Assembly (NCBI RefSeq): GCF_041154745.1
Contig: NZ_AP031573.1
Location: forward strand, 1,612,001-1,676,000
Source of the DNA: Flavobacterium sp. CFS9
Lineage (GTDB): Bacteria > Bacteroidota > Bacteroidia > Flavobacteriales > Flavobacteriaceae
Direction of reading: 5' to 3'
Length of the DNA: 64,000 bases
Position numbers and translations under genes: made by a program. Under the pieces are notes generated by a model that saw only the letters and a list, made by a program, of their open reading frames with translations, made no database searches and had not been told where the DNA came from. Positions 44,489 through 54,750 of the stretch are shown one piece after another (the stretch's first letter is position 1; every line of letters begins with the position of its first letter).

Positions 44489-44686
44489 CTATGATTTAGT
44501 ATATTTTTTTCTTTGCCAGGAAGCCATTGAAGCTACAAAGAGACAAATCATAACTAAAAGCAATGCCATATTGGGTTTTTCTAAAAAAAATTGATTTACT
44601 AAAGCGTATCCTAATCCTGCAGAAGCCGCAAAGACAAATACGAAATGGAATACTTTTTCGGCAGTTGATGTTGAGTTTGGTTTCAT
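44489..44686 (-). CDS. Small two-helix membrane protein
   Basis: This 65-residue protein has two hydrophobic stretches (FHFVFVFAASAGLGYALV and ALLLVMICLFVASMAS) and a basic end (WQRKKYTKS). It is a paralogue of the gene just upstream (44750-44950): both open MK-x-NSTS, carry KP in the loop, and end in KxYxK-type tails. The upstream CCAAAATAATTATG and CCAAAACAATTATG leaders are also alike. The function is unknown; it may be co-transcribed with the TraB and sigma genes. Confidence 0.65.
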   Translation of the reverse strand: MKPNSTSTAEKVFHFVFVFAASAGLGYALVNQFFLEKPNMALLLVMICLFVASMASWQRKKYTKS

Positions 44687-44749
44687 AATTATTTTGGTTT
44701 TGTCAGTTTGATTTATGTTATTTTTAGATTTGATATTTAAAACTCCTGA

Positions 44750-44950
44750 TTATTGTTTACTGTACTCTTCTTTTTTTGAAGACGCAAAAGTCGCCAGGAG
44801 CACACAGATTACTATCACCATAGAATCAGATTGTGGTTTTCCATAAATAAAATGACTCACTAAAGAATAAGATATCTGAACAGCAGTCAAAAAGATCACC
44901 AGATTACAGATTCCTTTTTTTGCTGAAATTGAAGTTGAATTTGTTTTCAT
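44750..44950 (-). CDS. Small two-helix membrane protein, paralogue
   Basis: This is a 66-residue protein with hydrophobic stretches ICNLVIFLTAVQISYSLV and SMVIVICVLLATFAS and the tail KKEEYSKQ. It is a diverged tandem duplicate of the gene at 44489-44686, which supports both being real. The first of the run before TraB and the sigma factor. No family is recognised. Confidence 0.62.
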   Translation of the reverse strand: MKTNSTSISAKKGICNLVIFLTAVQISYSLVSHFIYGKPQSDSMVIVICVLLATFASSKKEEYSKQ

Positions 44951-45066
44951 AATTGTTTTGGTTTATTTGATTACGACTCGTAAGTAATCAAACATTCAAA
45001 ACGTTACAAGATTTTTTAAACTTTTTTACAGAAGCCCATAGACAAAGGGCTGACGGAAGTTTTTTT

Positions 45067-45150
45067 TTCACGCAGAGATTCACCAAGAAAAAAAAGCTTC
45101 ACAAAATAAATTTGTGAAGCTCTGTGATAAATTGGTGAATCTCTGTGAAA
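45067..45150. repeat. Nested inverted repeat behind bioF
   Basis: Outer arms TTCACGCAGAGATTCACCAA (45067-45086) and TTGGTGAATCTCTGTGAAA (45132-45150) match except for a 2-base insertion. Inside them AGCTTCACAAA (45095-45105) and TTTGTGAAGCT (45111-45121) are perfect arms. The whole can fold as two stacked hairpins. It lies 10 bases after the bioF stop, so it may end bioF transcription; the inner stem lacks a good T run, so it may instead be a mobile palindromic repeat. Confidence 0.7.
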
Positions 45151-45159
45151 CATATTACG

Positions 45160-46296
45160 CTAAAACACGAAGTTTCCCAGTAATTCTAAAACTTCGTTAA
45201 TCTCTTTTTCTGAATTATAGCTATGAATACAAAAACGCAAGCGTTCCTGACCTTCCGGAACAGTTGGAGAAAGTATCGGTTTTACATCGAATCCTTTACC
45301 CTGAAGCTGTTCTGCGAGGCGTTTTACATTTTCGTTACCCGGAACAATCGCCGATTGTATGGCCGATTTGCTCCACACAAACATTGGCTTGAGCCCTAAT
45401 ACGTTTTTTTGTTGATTGAAAAACACAATATTCGTGCGTAACTTTTCGATGGTTGTTTTCTCTGCTTCCAATTGTTTGTACGCTATAAAAATTGTTGCAA
45501 CAGAATGAGGTGACAAACCTGTAGTATAAATGAAGCTTCTGGCAAAGTTTACCAGATATTCTTTAAGATCTGTACTTCCCAAAACTACAGCACCATGACA
45601 TCCCAAACCTTTTCCAAAAGTCATGATTCGGGCAAAAATTCTATAGTGCAAATTCAGGTATTGCATCAAACCTTCTCCTTTCTCACCAAACACTCCTAAA
45701 GTATGCGCTTCGTCAACCACCAGATAACAATTGTACTTCTCGGACAAGACTACTAATTCTTCTAAATTTGGACTATCCCCATCCATAGAAAAAACCGTTT
45801 CGGTCACAATATAAACCGTGGTATCCGGGAATTTCTGAATGAGACGCTCCAGATCTTCAAAATCATTGTGATTGAATTTATATGATTTTGCATTAGACAT
45901 TGTGATTCCGTCACGAATAGAAGCATGACTCAATTCATCATACAATATGACATCATTTCGTTGCGGTACAGCGCTAAAAAAACCAACATTGGCATCGTAA
46001 CCCGAATTAAAAATTAATGCCGACTCTGCCTCATGAAATTCTGCAATAAAGGTTTCTGTAATTTGATATAAAGAATGATTTCCTGAGATCAATCGTGATC
46101 CGGTTGCGCCGTTTTGAAAAATTTCATTTTCCAGCAAATAAGCATGAGTAAGCTTAAAAATAGATTCTGATTTTGAAAAACCTATATAATCGTTAGACGA
46201 AAAATCTATTCGGTTGCTAAAAACCGGTAATTTTCTAAGCGAATTATTTTGCTTTCTTATCTCTAATTTCTGATTCAGGTTCTCCGGTAATTTCAT
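45160..46296 (-). CDS. bioF: 8-amino-7-oxononanoate synthase
   Basis: This 378-residue alpha-oxoamine synthase uses PLP. It condenses pimeloyl-ACP (or -CoA) with L-alanine to give KAPA. The signature pieces are FSSNDYIGFSKS, NGATGSRLISGNHSLY, ALIFNSGYDANVG, YDELSHASIRDG, LVVDEAHTLGVFGEKGEG and TFGKGLGCHGAVVLG with the PLP Lys in FGKGLG. It is separated from bioD by five unrelated genes, so the biotin genes here form a loose cluster and not a single operon. The end carries a nested hairpin. Confidence 0.94.
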   Translation of the reverse strand: MKLPENLNQKLEIRKQNNSLRKLPVFSNRIDFSSNDYIGFSKSESIFKLTHAYLLENEIFQNGATGSRLISGNHSLYQITETFIAEFHEAESALIFNSGYDANVGFFSAVPQRNDVILYDELSHASIRDGITMSNAKSYKFNHNDFEDLERLIQKFPDTTVYIVTETVFSMDGDSPNLEELVVLSEKYNCYLVVDEAHTLGVFGEKGEGLMQYLNLHYRIFARIMTFGKGLGCHGAVVLGSTDLKEYLVNFARSFIYTTGLSPHSVATIFIAYKQLEAEKTTIEKLRTNIVFFNQQKNVLGLKPMFVWSKSAIQSAIVPGNENVKRLAEQLQGKGFDVKPILSPTVPEGQERLRFCIHSYNSEKEINEVLELLGNFVF

Positions 46297-46430
46297 GAAA
46301 GCAAAGTTATAAAATTGATTCTAAAATAAACTATCCCATTTATTTCATACACCAATCGAGATTAATCATTCAAATTATACTTCTGCAAAACGATACCTTT
46401 AAGCAGCCCAAAAACAAAAACTAAAGCACA

Positions 46431-46462
46431 AAAAAAAGACTCCAATTACTTGAAGTCTTTTT
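46431..46462 (-). terminator. Terminator of atpDC
   Basis: AAAGACT and AGTCTTT arms around a short loop, with seven T on the minus strand, 20 bases after the atpC stop. Confidence 0.75.
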
Positions 46463-46482
46463 AAATTTATTCTGAAACTGTC

Positions 46483-46764
46483 TTAGTCCACTAAAACAAT
46501 TACTTTATTGTCTTTCATTTCAACAGTACCTGATGCAATCTCTAATGTATAAGTTTGCTCGTTTACTTTCGTGAATTTACTCGCTACATCTTTAGAAAAA
46601 TTAAACTTTGCAGAAGCAATTTTAACTGTTCCCTTTTCTAAAATAGAGACGATAGGAGCGTGATTATTCAATATTTGGAAGCTTCCGTCAACCCCAGGCA
46701 ATGTAACTGATGTTACTTCTCCTGAAAATAATTTTGCTTCTGGTGATACTATATCTAAAATCAT
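46483..46764 (-). CDS. atpC: ATP synthase F1 subunit epsilon (short form)
   Basis: This 93-residue protein covers only the N-terminal beta-sandwich domain of epsilon: MILDIVSPEAKLFSGEVTSV, LPGVDGSFQILNNHAPIVS, and the beta strands VEMKDNKVIVLVD. The C-terminal helical hairpin that inhibits the enzyme in other bacteria is missing, which is usual in Bacteroidota. Epsilon joins gamma in the central stalk. It follows atpD with a gap of about 70 bases holding a CAGT-rich repeat. Confidence 0.94.
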   Translation of the reverse strand: MILDIVSPEAKLFSGEVTSVTLPGVDGSFQILNNHAPIVSILEKGTVKIASAKFNFSKDVASKFTKVNEQTYTLEIASGTVEMKDNKVIVLVD

Positions 46765-46777
46765 TTTTTTTTAGTTT

Positions 46778-46832
46778 ACAGTCTCAGTTTACAATCTCAG
46801 TACTGAATACTGTGACAGAATACTGAAAACTA
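46778..46832. repeat. CAGT-rich repeat between atpD and atpC, family E
   Basis: The gap between the two ATP synthase genes holds CAGTCTCAGTTTACAATCTC followed by AGTACTGAATACTGTGACAG and AATACTGAAAACTA. In reverse complement it reads AGTTTTCAGTATTC, which also occurs at 4380-4392. It is a member of the same repeat family as 4386-4440, here inserted inside an operon. Confidence 0.6.
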
Positions 46833-46834
46833 GA

Positions 46835-48349
<1,515 letters not shown>

Positions 48350-48407
48350 TTATGTATTTATTAAATAGCTATTTAGGTTTATCGAAAATACCTCTTTTTT
48401 CAGAGCG

Positions 48408-48437
48408 CAAAGATAAATTTTTAAAATATAAAATCAA
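48408..48437 (-). promoter_or_regulatory. Promoter of atpDC
   Basis: On the minus strand TTG (complement 48435-48437), a 19-base spacer and TATCTTTG (complement 48408-48415) match the Flavobacterium consensus TTG-N19-TAnnTTTG exactly. The leader to the ATG is about 55 bases. Confidence 0.78.
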
Positions 48438-48521
48438 TATTTTTTTTATAAAAAATACTACGATTTTGTTTGATTCTTAAAAGTCAGCCCTCAAATACCG
48501 AAAATAGCATTTTTAAAGTAC

Positions 48522-48562
48522 AAAAAAAAAGCCACTGTGTTCTGAAAACAAGTGGCTGTTTT
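48522..48562 (-). terminator. Terminator of the SGNH lipoprotein gene
   Basis: AGCCACT and AGTGGCT arms with an 11- to 14-base loop, flanked by nine A on one side and T on the other, just after the stop at 48581. Confidence 0.8.
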
Positions 48563-48580
48563 TATGAAAAAAAATAAATC

Positions 48581-50107
48581 TTAATTTATAACTTTAGGAT
48601 AAAGGATCGGGTAATTCCCCACATCTACTCCTTTTAGGTTGGAACCGTATTTCGCATTAATAGACTCAATAAATTTATTGGCAATAAATGCATAACCTCT
48701 GGCTGAAGGATGAACACCGTCCAGAGAAAACACTCCTCCGAAAACAAATGCGCTTGTCAAAGTATAGCCATTGACAGAAATACCATTTGCAGTAGACAAC
48801 TGTTTCATCAATCCGTCAGCATCTACTAATGCCAGTCCATTTGCTTCCTGAGCCGCTTTAATGGTTACATTATAGGCCACAGTAGCATTTTTGATCTCCG
48901 TTATCTCTGTTGGAATTAAAACATACTTATCTTGTAACGGATACGTAATCCCAAACTTATCCAATGGAGCAGGAGGTGCCATTCCAATTCCTGAATTTGC
49001 TGCTGTAGGTGCTGTACCAATTGCTGCTCTTGTACTCAAAAGTACCAAATCAGTAGCTTTAGCCTGACGCGCCTGACCAAAAACAGTACCATAAAACGCT
49101 GCTGTCTGCGCCCCTACTGAAGGTGTAAGCACTGCTGTAAGCTGCGCTGATAAATTAGTAAGCGATTCATCTTTTATCAACAAAGGATTTGCTGCAGTTA
49201 AAGACAGCAAATCAATTCTGTCTGTAACTCCAAGATAATTTAAGGCCCCTTTCAACGGACCGTATAATTGCGTATTAAGTGCATTAATCGTTGCTGTCCC
49301 AACAGCTGTATTCCCAGCACCCAAAAGAGAAACGGTTAATGGATTATAAGGAACTGTTGTAAAGTGCGGCAAGGTACTAATGTCCGGCAAATTGGCCACA
49401 ACACCTTTTCTTCCATTCTTAGACAATTCTGCTGTCAGGTTTTTATAAGCAGCATCAAAAGTAGCCGGATCTGTAATTGGGTTTGATCCATCTCCTCCGG
49501 ATGTAGCGTAACCTAAAACATCGTTACCCCCAATCCATAAAGAGAAAAAAGTAGGATTCTGCGCCAAAGCATCACCCAAAACTGTTGCTGAAGCCGAAGA
49601 AGCAATCCTGCCAAAGTAAGGATTACCACTGGCATATCCTGACAATGCCAAATGTGTTGCTTTTGCACCGGGAATCCCCATATTATTGAAAGCTCCTGTT
49701 AAACGCGCACTAATATCGGTGCCCGAAACTCCACTAACAGGAACAGGAGTACTTGTTGCCACATCTAAATACAATCTAACTCCTAAACTAGGTATCTGAA
49801 CACCACCGGAGGAAAACCCTCCAATATTATCAGTCATGAAAGGAGTCGTAAAAGTACCGCCGCCTATCAATGCAAACTGTTGTGCCAAAATGTTAGGGTA
49901 GGCATTTGTCTGACCGGCCTTAAACAAAGCATTGTCTGAAAAACCTGCCGCGAACGAATCACCCAACGCAACATATTTTGAAAAATTCGCCTGTCCCGAA
50001 GTCAACGGCTGTCCGTCAGATGAATCTGACACCGTTACCGCATCATCACTATTACAAGCCATAAAGGTCACTGAAACCAAAAACAGCCATTTTAAATTTT
50101 TTACCAT
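48581..50107 (-). CDS. SGNH/GDSL-type esterase lipoprotein
   Basis: This 508-residue protein starts with a lipoprotein signal ending FMACNSDD (Cys about residue 18), so it is probably anchored in the outer membrane. The four SGNH blocks are visible: YVALGDSFAAGF (Ser), a Gly in block II, LWIGGNDVLGYA (Asn, block III) and SLDGVHPSARGYAFIAN (Asp-His, block V). The protein is longer than a basic GDSL esterase. The TonB-dependent receptor gene ends 86 bases upstream on the same strand, so they may be a surface lipid- or ester-uptake pair; this is inference from adjacency. Confidence 0.9.
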   Translation of the reverse strand: MVKNLKWLFLVSVTFMACNSDDAVTVSDSSDGQPLTSGQANFSKYVALGDSFAAGFSDNALFKAGQTNAYPNILAQQFALIGGGTFTTPFMTDNIGGFSSGGVQIPSLGVRLYLDVATSTPVPVSGVSGTDISARLTGAFNNMGIPGAKATHLALSGYASGNPYFGRIASSASATVLGDALAQNPTFFSLWIGGNDVLGYATSGGDGSNPITDPATFDAAYKNLTAELSKNGRKGVVANLPDISTLPHFTTVPYNPLTVSLLGAGNTAVGTATINALNTQLYGPLKGALNYLGVTDRIDLLSLTAANPLLIKDESLTNLSAQLTAVLTPSVGAQTAAFYGTVFGQARQAKATDLVLLSTRAAIGTAPTAANSGIGMAPPAPLDKFGITYPLQDKYVLIPTEITEIKNATVAYNVTIKAAQEANGLALVDADGLMKQLSTANGISVNGYTLTSAFVFGGVFSLDGVHPSARGYAFIANKFIESINAKYGSNLKGVDVGNYPILYPKVIN

Positions 50108-50192
50108 GATCTACTATATTTTTTGATTATCCTTTTCCAAATGCTGTATCCGGAAAAGCGAATAAAAGGTTTGTTTCGTCTATTATCCTAAA

Positions 50193-53024
50193 TTACGGAT
50201 TGATCGTCCAGGAAACAAAATATTGCTGACCGATATATCCTGCTCCAAGTACCTGAGCATATTCTTTTCCTCCAATATTCGAGGCTCCTAATTTGAAAAG
50301 TGATTTTAATTTTGGAAGTCCGTAATTAATCTGCGCATCAATTACAGTAGCCTCTTTAATGATACCATCTGCAAAAGTTGACTCCCATTTATACTCACTA
50401 TTCCATCTTCCGCTTACACTGAATCCGAAGTTCTCGAATAACTTGTCATTTCCAAGAGACACTTTAACTCTGTGTTTTGGTGTGTTGAACCCGGCTTCAA
50501 AACTTGGATCTTTTGCCTGATCAAAATCAAACTGAGCATAATTATAATTTACTCCTAATTCAAAATTAGCAATCACTTTTTTAGAAAGACCAACTCCAAA
50601 TCCGAACGATTTGATTTCAACATCTGTATTGGTATACAACTGATACGCTCTAGTATTCCCATTCTGAAGAGCATGAACTGATTGATAACCCGGATCTGTA
50701 TCTCCCTTGGTAACATCAGGAGAATCCTGTGCCGTACCATAAAAAGGCGCTATAACATTTAGATTTCCAATAAAATGATTGTAAATATTATAATAAGCAT
50801 TAAGATCGATTGAAACATCATTAATAAAAGAACGATACCCCAACTCAAATGCTTTAACTTCTTCCGGCTTTACATAGTTTACATTTGTTTTTCTTAAAAG
50901 TTTCGCCGCAGCTACAGGATCAGTTCCTGCCAAAGCAGCAAAAGCACTGGCTGAGCTTGCTGTATACGAATTACCATACGCATTCAGACCGGTCATTACG
51001 ACAGTTGACCCTTTTGCAAAACCTTGACCCTTCGTTGTCGAAACCGGCAATGTCTCGGTAAAACGCAACAAGTTATCCGGAGCAGAACCGATTAGTACCG
51101 CATTCCCGATATTAAAACCAATATATTGATCCTGTGTAGACGGGTTTCTGAAACCGGTTTGAAACGAAGCTCTGAAATTATGATTCTTTTTCTCTCCTCC
51201 TGAATACACAAAAGATACTCTTGGTGAAAAATTACCATCGAAATTTTTTGATTTATCATAACGAATAGATCCTGTAAATTTCAATCTGTCTTCCATAAAT
51301 TTCTTTACCAATTGTGTATAAGCACCATATTCTGTATAATTGATACCGCTATTTCCATCGGTATAGATTCTTCCATGAGAATTCAACTCGTACAATCGGA
51401 ACGATCCACCCACCTGAATTTCGGCAAATTTTATCAAATCTTTAAAGTTGTAGTTGGCATCTGAATGGTAAATCTTTGAATTGTCTACCAGTTTTGAACC
51501 TGTAAGTACGCTTTCGTCAGCAATTACCTGATTGAATGCGTTCTTAAACGCTGCAGTACCTGGTAAGAAACGACCTGTATCTGCTGTAGCTCGTCCCGCT
51601 GCATGCGCTTGCTCAGGAGTTGCCCCTCCTAAAGTAGCCTGAACATAAGCCCCGGCATACTGACCAAACCAGGTTTTATCATCTTTCCATTTTCTGTTGA
51701 TATTAATCCCGGTAAAGCCCATATCATAAGAATCTCCTCCATCTTCTGTTGTCATATATCCTCTCGCAAAGAAATTCTTTCCTTTAAATTCAATTTTGTG
51801 CTGCTGCATAAAAAAGTTGTTCAGATAATATCTGTTTGCACCCTGATAAACGGCATTTCCGAAACCAAATTTACTTTGCCAGATAATTTCCAAACGCTCA
51901 TCACCAAATGGTCTTCCATGAAAAGAGAAGTCAATTTTAGTATTTCCGGCTTTATTATTAGTAAGATCTACTTCGTTATACCCTGTTCTGCTGACATTTT
52001 TACTAGGTAATAAATTTACTGCCGAAGCAGGAATAATTCCTAAAGCAGCCAGTGACTGTCCAACACCTTTTAAGTTAGTCGAAACTTCATCACCATAAAC
52101 GTTAATTCCATCATAATTGATATTACTTCTGTCAATTCCCGGAATAGTTTTGTCGTTATAATTTGTAGCGTACCAATCGGTAGCCTCCATATAAGTAAAG
52201 TTTGCTTTGGCTGCGAAATATTTATTAAACGCATGCGCGAATCGCATTCCAAAATCGTAGTAATTATTAGTACCGGCAGCCTTTTGTGAAGTTACTCCGT
52301 ATTTAAAGTAAGCCGATGCCCCCTGATAGGTAAACGGGCTTTTACTGTTCATGAACATAATTCCGTTAAAAGCATTTGCTCCGTACAAAGCAGAAGATGC
52401 ACCCGGCAAAAGCTCTACACTCTGAACATCTATTTCCGAAATACCAATCATATTCCCCAATACAAAGTTCAAAAGTGGAGAAGAGTTGTCCATACCGTCA
52501 ACTAACTGCATAAAACGAGTATTGGCTACCGTTGCAAAACCTCTTGTATTGATCGATTTAAAAGACATACTACTGGTATTCATCTGTACCTCTTTTAAAT
52601 TTTCCAGACCATCGTAAAAAGAAGGAGAAGCAGTTCTCTTGATATCAACGATTCCCATTCTTTCAATAGTTACCGGAGATTCGAGAACTCTCTCAGGTGT
52701 TCTGGAAGCGGAAACCACAATTTCATTCAATTTGGTTTCCTCATCTTTTAAAATTACGTTTATCTTTTGACTTGCACTGGTAACATTAATCGTCTTAGAC
52801 TCGAAACCTACAGCTGAAACCTTAATTGAATAAGGCAGCTTAGCCGAAGTGCTTAATTTAAATGTACCATCAAAATCCGTAGAAGTACCGTTTGAACTTC
52901 CTACTACGACAATATTGGCTCCAGGAATAGGTTGTTTAGCACCGTCTGTAACAGAACCGGTAATTGAATTCTGCGCAAAAGATATTCCGCTGAAAAACAA
53001 CATAATTAATAAATAGATTCTCAT
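50193..53024 (-). CDS. TonB-dependent outer-membrane receptor with carboxypeptidase-like N-domain
   Basis: This is a 943-residue protein. A signal peptide ends at ISFAQ (residue about 18). Residues 20-105 form the CarboxypepD_reg-like beta domain typical of Bacteroidota receptors (ITGSVTDGAKQPIPGANIVV). The plug follows at about 110-225 (NEIVVSASRTPERVLESPVT, VELLPGASSALYGANAFNGI), then a beta-barrel up to the end FVSWTINP. There is no SusD-type partner. It would move a ligand across the outer membrane with TonB energy; the substrate is unknown, although the downstream esterase suggests an ester-containing or lipid ligand. Confidence 0.94.
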   Translation of the reverse strand: MRIYLLIMLFFSGISFAQNSITGSVTDGAKQPIPGANIVVVGSSNGTSTDFDGTFKLSTSAKLPYSIKVSAVGFESKTINVTSASQKINVILKDEETKLNEIVVSASRTPERVLESPVTIERMGIVDIKRTASPSFYDGLENLKEVQMNTSSMSFKSINTRGFATVANTRFMQLVDGMDNSSPLLNFVLGNMIGISEIDVQSVELLPGASSALYGANAFNGIMFMNSKSPFTYQGASAYFKYGVTSQKAAGTNNYYDFGMRFAHAFNKYFAAKANFTYMEATDWYATNYNDKTIPGIDRSNINYDGINVYGDEVSTNLKGVGQSLAALGIIPASAVNLLPSKNVSRTGYNEVDLTNNKAGNTKIDFSFHGRPFGDERLEIIWQSKFGFGNAVYQGANRYYLNNFFMQQHKIEFKGKNFFARGYMTTEDGGDSYDMGFTGININRKWKDDKTWFGQYAGAYVQATLGGATPEQAHAAGRATADTGRFLPGTAAFKNAFNQVIADESVLTGSKLVDNSKIYHSDANYNFKDLIKFAEIQVGGSFRLYELNSHGRIYTDGNSGINYTEYGAYTQLVKKFMEDRLKFTGSIRYDKSKNFDGNFSPRVSFVYSGGEKKNHNFRASFQTGFRNPSTQDQYIGFNIGNAVLIGSAPDNLLRFTETLPVSTTKGQGFAKGSTVVMTGLNAYGNSYTASSASAFAALAGTDPVAAAKLLRKTNVNYVKPEEVKAFELGYRSFINDVSIDLNAYYNIYNHFIGNLNVIAPFYGTAQDSPDVTKGDTDPGYQSVHALQNGNTRAYQLYTNTDVEIKSFGFGVGLSKKVIANFELGVNYNYAQFDFDQAKDPSFEAGFNTPKHRVKVSLGNDKLFENFGFSVSGRWNSEYKWESTFADGIIKEATVIDAQINYGLPKLKSLFKLGASNIGGKEYAQVLGAGYIGQQYFVSWTINP

Positions 53025-53530
53025 TTGGTTAGTTTTTGATTAGTTTTTGTTTCGTTTATACTACCAAAATACAAATAATTTCAATATGTATAAAAATTTG
53101 TTAAAAAAAATAAATATTTCACATAAAATTCACCTTAATTTTAACTTTTGCCAATTGATTTTATTAAATTAAACTCAAATATCAAACTTTTAAAACTCAA
53201 AATACTATGCATACATATTATTTTAAAGCAAAAAAATGAGGATATCATAAAAATACATAGGTGATAAAAAAAATATGGCAATTAAAAGAAAATCCGCAAT
53301 ACAATAATTAATTAACAGACCTCTTTCTCAAATACAAAAAATTTCGACAAACCAAACAAGTGCACTTATTTGGAATACCTAAACAGAAAGTATTTGAATT
53401 CAAAAAAAGTAAATTTTTCTACAAATATATAAATACAGTTTAAACTTACAAATTTTGTGTTAAAAAAATAAACCAAAAAAAAGCGAAATTTAAAATCTCG
53501 CTTTTTAACAGTAATGTAATCTTGTAATTA
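53025..53530. other. 506-base AT-rich gap with a terminator
   Basis: Mostly AT-rich, non-coding sequence upstream of the TonB receptor. The bases at 53474-53507 form a stem (AAAAAGCG / CGCTTTTT) that serves as terminator of the fibre-like gene ending at 53531. No other gene or RNA was recognised. Confidence 0.6.
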
Positions 53531-54646
53531 TTACTCCTTTATTTTTATTTCTTCCATTTGATTTTCTAAATCCTTAATTCTCTTATTTTGCTCAATCATA
53601 TAGAGGGTCATTTCTTCCATCTTCTTCAACAGATTCATGTTCATTTCTGCCAACATTAAACCGTTCTTCTCTATTTCTTTCGCTGATGGTATCTCAGGTA
53701 AATGGCTATTTTGTTTGATATACCTCTCCACTTCTTCTAATGATTTTAATTTGTAATCATTCGCAAAAACATAATCCGGAACTACACCTGCATTAACCGT
53801 TACTTTTATTTCTTGTGCATGAATATTTCCGGCAATGGTTAATTTTGAATCTGGCACTAATGTTCCAACTCCCACATTACCATTCGCAAGAATTGACATT
53901 TTTACATTGTAGTTTGTTATTAAATGTAAAGGGTGATTACTTTCTGTACCAACAAATCCACCACCACCATACCAATTTTCATTATGAGAAAAAACACCCA
54001 CCTTATACAATCCATTACTCGAAGTTGCCAGAATTTTAGAATGTTGAGCTCCTGCAACATCCAATACTCTGCCCCAACCTTGTTCATTAGAAGGCTTCGT
54101 AGTACCAATTCCAACATCGCCATTTACATTTATTGCCATTTTAACACTTGAATTTGTAGCGAAATTTATCCCCCCATGATCTCCTCCCGGATGATTATTC
54201 GTTATATTAAGATCAAAATAACCCCCTAAACGATGCCCCGTACTACTATAACCTGAATTAACTTCAAAATCACAAGTGTTATGATAACCAAAACGCACTA
54301 TACTACTTCCACCTGAAGCATTAGCTAACCTTCCAAATGATGCAATAACCTCATTTGTATTTGTATTAAAAGAATTTGAAACTTGAAATTTAGATGTGGG
54401 ATTTAAAACTCCGACACCTACATTTCCATTTTCAATTCTCATAACATCACTACCGGTTTTATCTCCAAAACGAATTCCTCCATGCCAATGCAAATCCAAA
54501 CCAGATGATCCCGGAACACTAAAGGTATTAATAGTATAATTAGCAGGATCTCCAAACCCCACTATAGGCAAACCCTGACTATACAAAGACGAAACTTGTA
54601 ATAATACCAGCAAAACCGCAATCTTTTTTAAACTTAACAAACTCAT
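53531..54646 (-). CDS. Fibre-like surface protein with conserved C-terminal tail
   Basis: This 371-residue secreted protein has a signal peptide ending in SLYSQ. The middle carries degenerate NVGVGTLxP/GDVGIGTTKP motifs characteristic of trimeric tail-fibre or adhesin-like proteins of Bacteroidota. The tail (about residues 275-371) starts IKVTVNAG, continues LEEVERYIKQNSHLPEIPSA and ends in a coiled coil. A strict S74 (endosialidase chaperone) motif is not evident. It is a paralogue of the next gene. The role is unknown. Confidence 0.8.
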   Translation of the reverse strand: MSLLSLKKIAVLLVLLQVSSLYSQGLPIVGFGDPANYTINTFSVPGSSGLDLHWHGGIRFGDKTGSDVMRIENGNVGVGVLNPTSKFQVSNSFNTNTNEVIASFGRLANASGGSSIVRFGYHNTCDFEVNSGYSSTGHRLGGYFDLNITNNHPGGDHGGINFATNSSVKMAINVNGDVGIGTTKPSNEQGWGRVLDVAGAQHSKILATSSNGLYKVGVFSHNENWYGGGGFVGTESNHPLHLITNYNVKMSILANGNVGVGTLVPDSKLTIAGNIHAQEIKVTVNAGVVPDYVFANDYKLKSLEEVERYIKQNSHLPEIPSAKEIEKNGLMLAEMNMNLLKKMEEMTLYMIEQNKRIKDLENQMEEIKIKE

Positions 54647-54750
54647 ATTCTTTTATTTTTTTACAATCTTAAATCATTCTCTTCTACATCAGTATCAATA
54701 AAGGATAAAATATAACCGTAATTCTAATAAATCTCAATTATATCACTCTC

